A stretch of DNA of 64,000 nt, taken from the NCBI RefSeq assembly GCF_002221505.1, contig NZ_CP011036.1, forward strand, positions 62,001 through 126,000, given 5' to 3'. Each line of letters opens with the position of its first letter. Within the stretch, counting starts at the first letter, position 1. Position numbers and translations under genes: made by a program. A model generated the notes under the pieces. It searched no databases. It was not told where the DNA came from and was given only the letters and a program-made list of their open reading frames with translations. Origin of the DNA: Pseudoalteromonas nigrifaciens. GTDB taxonomy: Bacteria; Pseudomonadota; Gammaproteobacteria; Enterobacterales; Alteromonadaceae. Positions 34,746 to 42,223 of this stretch are shown here, in pieces.

Positions 34746-35999
34746 TTAAGGTAAAATTTTCTCACCTTGATACAGGCTCTCTATGGTTTCGCGTTCGCGA
34801 ATAAGATGGTGTTGACTGCCATCTACCATTATTTCTGCAACACGCGGACGCGAGTTATAATTTGAACTCATAGTAAAGCCATAAGCACCGGCACTTCTTT
34901 GTACCAGTAAGTCGCCTTGTTTAAGTGCTAACTCGCGGTCTTTACCTAAAAAGTCACCAGTTTCGCAAACAGGGCCAACAATATCAAAGTTATGAGTAGG
35001 GGTTTCGTCGTCGCGTACCGATACCGGAATGATTTTTTGCCATGCTTGATAAAGCGCTGGGCGCAGCATGTCGTTCATGCCTGCATCAACAATAGCAAAG
35101 TACTTATCTTGGTTTTGTTTAATAAATTCAACTTGAGTAACTAAAACTCCTGCGTTAGCAGCAATGGCGCGACCGGGTTCAAATATAAGCTCAAGGTGGC
35201 GATAATTAACTAGGCGCTCAGTAACTTGCGCTGCATATTCGCTAGGGTGCGGAGGTTGCTCGTCATTATAAGTTACCCCTAAACCACCGCCTATATCTAA
35301 ATGGGTAAGCTCGATGTTACACGCTTTTAATTCATCTATTAGCGTTAGTAGCTTATCAAGTGCTTCAAGAAAAGGTCTGGTTTCGGTGAGTTGCGAGCCA
35401 ATGTGGCAATCAACGCCAATAATGTTTAATCCAGGCAGTGAAGCGGCATGCTGATACACGCTCACAGCTGTTTGAATATCTATACCAAACTTGTTTTCTT
35501 TTAAGCCGGTAGAAATATACGGATGCGTTTTTGCATCTATATCGGGGTTAACGCGAATAGAAATAGGCGCTGCTAAATTTAGCTCACAGGCCACTTCTGA
35601 AATACGTTCTAGCTCCGAGACCGACTCAACATTAAAGCATTTAATTCCGAGCTTTAATGCATAGGCTATTTCGTCTGCTGTTTTAGCCACACCCGAAAAC
35701 ACCACTTTGGAGGCGTCGCCACCGACTTTAATTACTCGCGCCAGTTCACCCTTAGATACAATGTCGAAGCCCGACCCTAAACGCGCTAATATATTGAGTA
35801 CCGCAATATTAGAGTTGGCTTTAACGGCGTAGCACACCAGGGATTTATGATTTTTAGTAGCATTAGCAAAGGCTAAATAATGGCGCTCAAAGGTGGCTCG
35901 CGAATAAACGTAGCATGGCGTACCATATTGCTGAGCAATACTTGCAATGCTTACGTCTTCAGCAAATAATTGATTGTTTTTATAATTAAAAAAATCCAT
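34746..35999 (-). CDS. lysA: Diaminopimelate decarboxylase
   Basis: 417 residues, fold-type III PLP enzyme. PLP lysine is Lys60 in CYAVKANSN. The glycine-rich phosphate loop HLDIGGGLGV and the substrate motif FEPGRAIAANAG are present, along with the CETGDFLGKDR C-terminal active-site Cys region. It makes lysine from meso-diaminopimelate. Its ATG directly follows the lptM stop and its Shine-Dalgarno (GGAG) lies inside the lptM end, so the two are coupled. No lysine riboswitch is seen upstream. Confidence 0.97.
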   Translation of the reverse strand: MDFFNYKNNQLFAEDVSIASIAQQYGTPCYVYSRATFERHYLAFANATKNHKSLVCYAVKANSNIAVLNILARLGSGFDIVSKGELARVIKVGGDASKVVFSGVAKTADEIAYALKLGIKCFNVESVSELERISEVACELNLAAPISIRVNPDIDAKTHPYISTGLKENKFGIDIQTAVSVYQHAASLPGLNIIGVDCHIGSQLTETRPFLEALDKLLTLIDELKACNIELTHLDIGGGLGVTYNDEQPPHPSEYAAQVTERLVNYRHLELIFEPGRAIAANAGVLVTQVEFIKQNQDKYFAIVDAGMNDMLRPALYQAWQKIIPVSVRDDETPTHNFDIVGPVCETGDFLGKDRELALKQGDLLVQRSAGAYGFTMSSNYNSRPRVAEIMVDGSQHHLIRERETIESLYQGEKILP

Positions 36000-36194
36000 T
36001 TATTGCTCCTGCTTTTTAGGTGTATTGGTTTGCTCAGTTTGAGTTGCTGGATTAGCTACGTCTTGAGGTTTATTTTGTTCTGCTTTTTGCTCTGGCAAAT
36101 AGAGCGGACCGCTTTGACCACAGCCAGCTAATGCGCTTAGCAGTACAGTGCTTATTAATAGTTGCTTAAATTGTGAAGTATGTATCGCTTTCAT
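36000..36194 (-). CDS. lptM: LptM-like small lipoprotein (YifL)
   Basis: 64 residues. A lipoprotein signal ends in the lipobox LSALAGC, then GQSGPLYLP as in the LptM/YifL family; the rest is a Gln/Asn/Thr-rich low-complexity tail. LptM helps fold and oxidise the LptD outer-membrane LPS translocon. First gene of the leftward lptM-lysA-dapF run, as in many gammaproteobacteria. Confidence 0.9.
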   Translation of the reverse strand: MKAIHTSQFKQLLISTVLLSALAGCGQSGPLYLPEQKAEQNKPQDVANPATQTEQTNTPKKQEQ

Positions 36195-36312
36195 TAGATT
36201 AATAGTGTTGCTGGCTTTATAATCGCAGAGTAACAGAATATCTAAAAAATGCAGCTATTCGCGGATGATTTTATTCCTGTTACACTAGCTGTACAAAAAC
36301 GCACCCACTATT

Positions 36313-36325
36313 AGGCGGCTCGCCT
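36313..36325 (+). promoter_or_regulatory. Small leader hairpin before cyaY
   Basis: AGGCG (36313-36317) pairs with CGCCT (36321-36325) just upstream of the cyaY ribosome-binding site AAAGGA. It may affect translation; the role is inferred. Confidence 0.3.
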
Positions 36326-36341
36326 GCAAAGGAAATTAACC

Positions 36342-36665
36342 ATGACTGATCATGAATATCACCAATTAGCCGAAGCACTTATGTTCACAATTGAAGAACA
36401 AGTTGATGATTGTGAAGCAGATTTAGATTATGAGTCGGCACAAGGTATTTTAGAACTTATTTTTCCTGACAACAGTAAAATTGTGATTAACAAGCAAGCA
36501 CCTTTACACCAAGTATGGGTTGCGACTAAATTTAACGGACATCATTTTGAATTACGTGGTGATAAGTGGATAGATAATCGCTCTGGCGCAGAGTTTTGGC
36601 AGTTTATTAACGAGGCATCAACTCGCCAAGCTGGCCAAGACGTTAAATGGCAATCATCGTTATGA
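36342..36665 (+). CDS. cyaY: Frataxin homologue CyaY
   Basis: 107 residues, normal CyaY size. The acidic first helix ([15 protein letters not shown]) provides the iron-binding ridge, followed by the sheet segments [27 protein letters not shown]. CyaY binds iron and tunes iron-sulfur cluster assembly on IscS. It is divergent from lptM, and the next gene overlaps its stop (ATGA). E. coli has cyaY near hemC as here. Confidence 0.95.
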
Positions 36666-37318
36666 GTTTAGAGTTTGTAGAATATCCGGCTCAAGGTGAG
36701 CATAAAGCAACCGTTATTTGGTTGCACGGTTTAGGTGATTCGGGGGAAGGTTTTGCACCCGTAGCACCACAGTTACAATTACCAAATGAACTAGGGCTGC
36801 GATTTATTTTTCCGCACGCGCCTGTGCAACCGGTCACCATAAATGGTGGCATGGAAATGCGTTCTTGGTATGATATTAAATCAATAGAATTAGATAAACG
36901 TGCCGATGAGCAAGGTGTAAGAGATTCTGCCGCTAAAGTAGAGCAACTTATTAACCAAGAAATAGCCAATGGTATTGCTGCTGATAAAATTATTTTAGCG
37001 GGTTTTTCCCAAGGTGGCGTTGTAGCTTTGCATTTAGCCCCACGTTTTGAGCAAAAGCTGGCGGGTGTAATGGCGCTTTCAACCTATATGTGTGTACCAG
37101 AAAAGCTGGCAGATGAAGCACTACACACAGATTTAAATATTTTTATGGCGCATGGCAGTCAAGATAATGTAGTACCGCCTAGTGCAGGTAAAAGTGCGTT
37201 CGAAGTATTAACAGCACTTAGCATGGATGTAAGCTGGCAAGAGTACCCTATGGCTCACCAGGTTTGCGCAGAAGAACTGCAAGCTATTCGCCATTGGTTA
37301 ATTGCTCGCTTAAGCTAA
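36662..37318 (+). CDS. Carboxylesterase/phospholipase-family alpha/beta hydrolase
   Basis: 218 residues from ATG 36662, which overlaps the cyaY stop as ATGA; I prefer it to the in-frame ATG at 36647 within cyaY. The lipase-like set is [13 protein letters not shown] (oxyanion hole), the nucleophile in LAGFSQGGV, Asp in HGSQDNVVP and His in MAHQVC. It is close to bacterial carboxylesterases of the YpfH/EstB type and acyl-protein thioesterases. Cytoplasmic; natural substrate unknown. Confidence 0.92.
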
Positions 37319-37340
37319 TAATGGAGCCGCTGAGGTTAAA

Positions 37341-38246
37341 ATGAGTCAAAAAATAGTTATTAAAGCAAATGTTAAACGCGAACCACAAGAAAGTGTAACT
37401 ACACTAACCTACGAGTGGAATTGGCGTCGTATTGTGAGTATTTCTATGCTGCTACTCATGACCTCTGCTGCCGTTATATATGGCTTAACCAGTGCCGTTA
37501 GTGCCGAGCAGGACGAACACCCCAATGAGCCAGAGGATAGAGTGTTGGCGCAAAGTAACGATACAAGCCAGCGTGCTGTTACTTCATTACAAACAACGCA
37601 AGTAGAGCTAAATACCTCGGCAACAGTTGCGTCACAAAACAGTGAAAGTGAGTTGTTAGTTGCGCCTATTAATTTAGTTGCAGAGCAAAAAGTAGCAGAG
37701 CCTGATAAAGTAGCAGCGGCAGAGTTACCCGTAATCCCGCAAGCTGAGATTAAAAACAACTCACCAGAGCCGGTTAATATTGAGCAAGTACCTACTACCG
37801 ATTTATTAGTTGATACAGATGTTGCCGCTATTAGTGATACTGCACTCTCTAGCACGCAGGGCTTTGCCCCTTTAGCGCAGCTAGCGAGTGTGGCACTTGG
37901 CGCGCAAATAGATACCGATAAAATAAGCCGAGCAGTGCTTACACGTAAAGTAAGCAAGCGAGAGCCGGTAAATGTATTTGCTGCAGATATTCGTTTAAGT
38001 CAATTTGACGAGACGTTATCGTTTTTTAGTGAGCTAAAAAACTTACAAGGCCAACAGGTAAAGCATGTATGGTTTTTTGAGGATGATATTGTGGCTGAAA
38101 TTGAGTTAGATATAACATCCTCTCGTTATCGTACGTATTCGACCAAGAATATAATGGACTCGCAAATAGGCCAATGGCGGGTTGATGTAATTGATGAGCA
38201 AGGCCAATTAATTGCTCAAAAAGAATTTAGAATATTAGCTGATTGA
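37341..38246 (+). CDS. DUF2914 membrane-anchored protein
   Basis: 301 residues. One membrane helix (about 31-50) is preceded by a basic cytoplasmic stretch and followed by a long Ser/Thr/Glu-rich low-complexity linker (about 55-205). The C-terminal 95 residues form the DUF2914 domain (QQVKHVWFFEDDIVAEIELDI...QIGQWRVDVID). The domain's function is unknown; it is probably periplasmic. It sits between the esterase and hemC. Confidence 0.85.
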   Translation: MSQKIVIKANVKREPQESVTTLTYEWNWRRIVSISMLLLMTSAAVIYGLTSAVSAEQDEHPNEPEDRVLAQSNDTSQRAVTSLQTTQVELNTSATVASQNSESELLVAPINLVAEQKVAEPDKVAAAELPVIPQAEIKNNSPEPVNIEQVPTTDLLVDTDVAAISDTALSSTQGFAPLAQLASVALGAQIDTDKISRAVLTRKVSKREPVNVFAADIRLSQFDETLSFFSELKNLQGQQVKHVWFFEDDIVAEIELDITSSRYRTYSTKNIMDSQIGQWRVDVIDEQGQLIAQKEFRILAD

Positions 38247-38282
38247 GCCAGCTAAATTGCAATTATTAAGTGAGTATTTTTT

Positions 38283-39221
38283 ATGACCCAAACAACAAAT
38301 ATAGTGCGTATTGCTACTCGTAAAAGTGCATTGGCACTTTGGCAAGCTGAATTTGTAAAGGCGCAATTAGAGCATTATCACCCAGGTATTTTAGTAGAAT
38401 TAGTGCCTATGTCGACCCAAGGCGATATTATTTTAGATACCCCTTTAGCTAAAATTGGTGGTAAAGGTTTATTTGTTAAAGAGCTTGAACAAGCCATGCT
38501 AGAAGGGTTGGCCGATATGGCCGTGCACTCGATGAAAGATATGCCTGTAGAGTTTCCAGAAGGGTTAACACTACACACTATTTGTGAGCGCGAAGATCCA
38601 CGTGATGCTTTTGTATCAAATAACTTTGCCAATATTGACGAGCTGCCACAAGGTGCAATTGTGGGCACTTCAAGCTTACGTCGTCAGTGTCAAATACGCG
38701 CATCACGTCCAGATCTAAAAATTCATGACCTTCGCGGTAACGTAAATACACGCTTAGCAAAATTAGATTCAGGCCAATACGACGCAATTATTTTAGCAGC
38801 AGCAGGCTTGATCCGTTTAGAAATGAAAGACCGCATTCGTGCTTATATTGAGCCTGAAGTGTCATTGCCTGCCAATGGACAAGGTGCTGTAGGTATTGAG
38901 TGTCGTACTGATGACGAAGCAATAAAAGCATTACTTGCTCCACTGGAGCACAGCGAAACACGTATTCGGGTAAATGCCGAGCGCGCAATGAACCGCCATT
39001 TAGAAGGTGGGTGTCAGGTGCCAATTGGTGCTTATGCGCTAGTTAACGGCGATCAAGTGCACTTACGTGGTTTAGTAGGCGCAATAGATGGTAGCGAAAT
39101 TTTACGTGATGAAGTTAGCGGCCACGTTAATGACGCAGAAAAACTAGGGGTTGAGCTGGCTAAAATGTTATTGGCTCAAGGTGCAGACAGAATATTAGCT
39201 GAAGTATATAGAGACGCGTAA
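38283..39221 (+). CDS. hemC: Hydroxymethylbilane synthase (porphobilinogen deaminase)
   Basis: 312 residues. The dipyrromethane cofactor attaches to Cys244 in [12 protein letters not shown]; Arg-rich substrate segments SSLRRQCQI and [10 protein letters not shown] and the catalytic Asp in AVHSMKDMP are present. It joins four porphobilinogen units into hydroxymethylbilane in heme synthesis. Its stop overlaps the hemD start as TAATG. Confidence 0.97.
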   Translation: MTQTTNIVRIATRKSALALWQAEFVKAQLEHYHPGILVELVPMSTQGDIILDTPLAKIGGKGLFVKELEQAMLEGLADMAVHSMKDMPVEFPEGLTLHTICEREDPRDAFVSNNFANIDELPQGAIVGTSSLRRQCQIRASRPDLKIHDLRGNVNTRLAKLDSGQYDAIILAAAGLIRLEMKDRIRAYIEPEVSLPANGQGAVGIECRTDDEAIKALLAPLEHSETRIRVNAERAMNRHLEGGCQVPIGAYALVNGDQVHLRGLVGAIDGSEILRDEVSGHVNDAEKLGVELAKMLLAQGADRILAEVYRDA

Positions 39222-41071
39222 TGTTAAATATCTTGATAACTCGTCCCCAAGGAAAAGGCGCAGCCCTTGCACAACAACTTGAGCAAGCGGGTTATCAAGC
39301 GTCTTTATTTCCCGTATTAAAAATAGAGTATTTAACCCCCGATAGTATTGAGCTCAGCCCATTAACTAATGCCGATAAAATTATTTTTGTGTCGCAAGAT
39401 GCGGTTTTGGCGCTGAGTGAATTAAAGCCAGATATTAATATAAAAGCGCAATTTTATGGGGTTGGCCAACAAACAGCCGACACTATTTATGAGGTGTTTG
39501 GCGTGCGAGCGGCTGTTCCTAAACAGCACGACTCAGAGGGGTTATTAGCGCTTAAATCGCTTGCCGATGTTGATAGCTGTAATATTGTATTGGTTAAAGG
39601 AATAGGGGGGCGTCCTGATATAGCTAAAACACTAAAGCAGCGTGGTGCCTTTTTAAATAACTGCGTAGTGTATCAGCGTACTCCCATAGACCCTGAGCCT
39701 AACAACTGGATAGACCACTGGCAAAGCCAGAATGTACACGGTATAGTCATAACAAGTAATGCGGCGGTTGATGCTATTTTTAAAAACCTTGCTGCACCCC
39801 AAAGACAATGGTTACAACAGTGCCGATTTTATGTAGCTAGTGAGCGTATAGGCGCTTATTTACAGCAGCATCAGGTAAGTTCGGCTAATATACATATTGC
39901 AGCAGGAGCTAGCGATAACGCTATGTTTACCTGCATTAATCAGCAAGGTAGCAAAATGAGCGAACAGTCAGTACCGTCAACGGTAGATAAAGCAGCGCAA
40001 AAAACGACTAATGCAACAGCCAACAATGGCAAAGCTACGGCTAAAAGCGAAACGCTTAAAGCAACTGATAAGGCTGACAATACTAAGCAACGAGTAAGTA
40101 AAGTTGGGAGCTTAGCACTTATTATTTCATTAATTGTTGCCTCTGGAGTTGGCTTTGAGTTTTATCAAAAGCTCAACGCGAGCAAGACGCAAAGCTTAGC
40201 TGTTAATCAATTAAATGAGCAAAATAAATTACTACAACAAGAGCTGCAAGCACTTAAGTTAGCTCAAGCTAATTTGCAACAGACACTATTAACGTCTGAG
40301 CAAAAAGTAACAGCTGCAATGCGCGAAAGTACTACAAAAAACCAGCAAGAACTAAAGGCTGCCTTACAACAAGCGCAGCAGCAAGGCTCGTCTTTAAATC
40401 CACAAGAAGTTACCAGCTTGCAGCGCATGGCTGAGTTTAAGTTGTGGGCCGAAAACGACTATCAAGGAACTAGCGCTGTATTAAAACGTTTAGATGCTTT
40501 ACTTAGCGATCACCCCGGTACTATTACAGTGCGCCAAGCCATTACACAAGATATACAAACCTTAGATGCCATAAAACCAATTGCCGTTGAAGCTATTTAT
40601 TTACAGCTTAGTAGTGTGCTGAAAAATATTGATGAATTGGTATTTAATGCGGTGAACCTGCCTGAAGAAGTAGCAAAAATTGATGACAAGGTATTAAGTG
40701 AAGATCTTAGCGATTGGCAGCAAAACTTAAAAAATAGTTGGGATCAATTTTTAGATGGTTTTATTACTATTCGTCATCGTGAAGGCGTTGCTATAGAGCC
40801 ATTATTAAGTGAACAACAGCGACACCTGGTAAATCAAAGAGTTAAGCTTTATATAACGCAAGCGCAAGATGCATTATTGAGCAAGCACGCCAGTGTTTAC
40901 TTTGCAGCACTAAGCGAAGCAAAACGTTTAGTGGCTGAATACTTTAAACAAGATGATGATGTTACAAAAATGGTTTTAAAGTCGCTGTCTAATCTAGAAA
41001 AAGAGCAGCTAAACTTTAACCCTAAAGTAAACTTACAAAGCACGCAGCAAGTTAAGGAGTGGGCAAAATGA
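39221..41071 (+). CDS. hemD: Fused uroporphyrinogen-III synthase HemD / HemX
   Basis: 616 residues in one frame. Residues 1 to about 240 are HemD (ILITRPQGKGAALAQQLEQAGY, FVSQDAV, ITSNAAVDAIF), which closes hydroxymethylbilane to uroporphyrinogen III. Residues from about 246 are HemX: a low-complexity segment, one membrane helix (about 298-316), a coiled coil and a periplasmic-type helical region. An in-frame ATG at 39956 has AAGG 7 bases upstream, so HemX could also be made separately. HemX is thought to help heme enzymes at the membrane. Fused HemDX proteins are known in other bacteria. Confidence 0.9.
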   Translation: MLNILITRPQGKGAALAQQLEQAGYQASLFPVLKIEYLTPDSIELSPLTNADKIIFVSQDAVLALSELKPDINIKAQFYGVGQQTADTIYEVFGVRAAVPKQHDSEGLLALKSLADVDSCNIVLVKGIGGRPDIAKTLKQRGAFLNNCVVYQRTPIDPEPNNWIDHWQSQNVHGIVITSNAAVDAIFKNLAAPQRQWLQQCRFYVASERIGAYLQQHQVSSANIHIAAGASDNAMFTCINQQGSKMSEQSVPSTVDKAAQKTTNATANNGKATAKSETLKATDKADNTKQRVSKVGSLALIISLIVASGVGFEFYQKLNASKTQSLAVNQLNEQNKLLQQELQALKLAQANLQQTLLTSEQKVTAAMRESTTKNQQELKAALQQAQQQGSSLNPQEVTSLQRMAEFKLWAENDYQGTSAVLKRLDALLSDHPGTITVRQAITQDIQTLDAIKPIAVEAIYLQLSSVLKNIDELVFNAVNLPEEVAKIDDKVLSEDLSDWQQNLKNSWDQFLDGFITIRHREGVAIEPLLSEQQRHLVNQRVKLYITQAQDALLSKHASVYFAALSEAKRLVAEYFKQDDDVTKMVLKSLSNLEKEQLNFNPKVNLQSTQQVKEWAK

Positions 41072-42174
41072 TAGGGTTGATCATTTTAATTATTGCACTT
41101 GTTGTGGTGTTAGCAGCAGCCCCTTTTTTATTGGACGAAAAAGGCTATGTACTAATTTCGTTTAACAACACCACAATTGAAGGCACAATTGTTTCGTTTG
41201 CCGTGCTAATAATCGCAGTATTAGTCGTTAGTTATTTAACCTATAAACTCGTGCGTTATTTATTCTCTATTTATCGCAATACTAAGCATAGTTTTTTTGC
41301 TCGTAGCCAAGGGCGCAAGCAAGCTGCAATTGAGCAGGCGCTATGGAGTGTAATTAATGACGACTATGCACAAATAGAGCAGGCGCTATCTAGCAAGGTA
41401 CCCGATCAGTATCAAGATATACGTTTAGCACTGCTTGCTAAGGCGGCACTAGCTAATAATCAAACCGACAAAGCCCTTGAGTACTTATTTGATATAAACC
41501 CAGAGCAGCAACTAAAAGTAGCAAAACTATGGCTAGCTAGTGGTAATAGTAGCGCTATAGAGTCGCAACTACGGGTTATTGCAGAATCGAAAAAAGCGAC
41601 AGCACTTGAGCTAAAAATTTACACCGAAGTGCTAGTGCAGCAACAACATTTTAGTGCTTTAGAAGCATTTTTACCGCGTCTTTTACGCAAAAAAGTACTA
41701 ACAAATGAGCAGTGGCATCGCGTTTTTAATGCCTATTTTGCCTCATTTCCTGTTGATGAAGTAACAGCTAAATATAAGCAGTTACCTAAAAAGCTACATA
41801 GCTACGCCTACAGCGCTTATTTAACGCAAATGGCTGCTGCAGGGCAGTTAAGCGTAATTGAAAATGACTTAATAAAAATGGTTAAGCATGAAGAACAACA
41901 TGCACAATTAGCTAACATATTAAGTAAAGCAACAACGGCAAATGCCCGTAAATTACAAACGAGTATTCAAGATCGACTTAAAAAAGATGAGCAAAATAAC
42001 TCATTACTGCTCGCTTTGGCTTGTCTTGCTAATGCGCAAGGTGATTACGACCTAGCGGCAAGGGTGTTTGATAAAGCACTAAATAATGAAAATAAAAAAC
42101 AATATATGCAGCAAGCAAAGTTAAGTTATGAAAAAAGTGCACAACTAGATAAAGCATTGGTACTTTATAAATAA
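41068..42174 (+). CDS. hemY: HemY-like membrane protein of the heme locus
   Basis: 368 residues from ATG 41068, which overlaps the hemX stop (ATGA) and has AAGGAG upstream; an in-frame GTG at 41059 is too close to that site. Two membrane helices (about 3-22 and 40-62) precede a cytoplasmic TPR-like helical domain. Unrelated to protoporphyrinogen oxidase HemY. E. coli HemY's role near the heme pathway is still unclear. Last gene of the hemCDXY run. Confidence 0.92.
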   Translation: MIGLIILIIALVVVLAAAPFLLDEKGYVLISFNNTTIEGTIVSFAVLIIAVLVVSYLTYKLVRYLFSIYRNTKHSFFARSQGRKQAAIEQALWSVINDDYAQIEQALSSKVPDQYQDIRLALLAKAALANNQTDKALEYLFDINPEQQLKVAKLWLASGNSSAIESQLRVIAESKKATALELKIYTEVLVQQQHFSALEAFLPRLLRKKVLTNEQWHRVFNAYFASFPVDEVTAKYKQLPKKLHSYAYSAYLTQMAAAGQLSVIENDLIKMVKHEEQHAQLANILSKATTANARKLQTSIQDRLKKDEQNNSLLLALACLANAQGDYDLAARVFDKALNNENKKQYMQQAKLSYEKSAQLDKALVLYK

Positions 42175-42223
42175 TGAGTTACATTTAATAAACACCATTT
42201 AATATTGCAAGGAGCAAAAGGCG

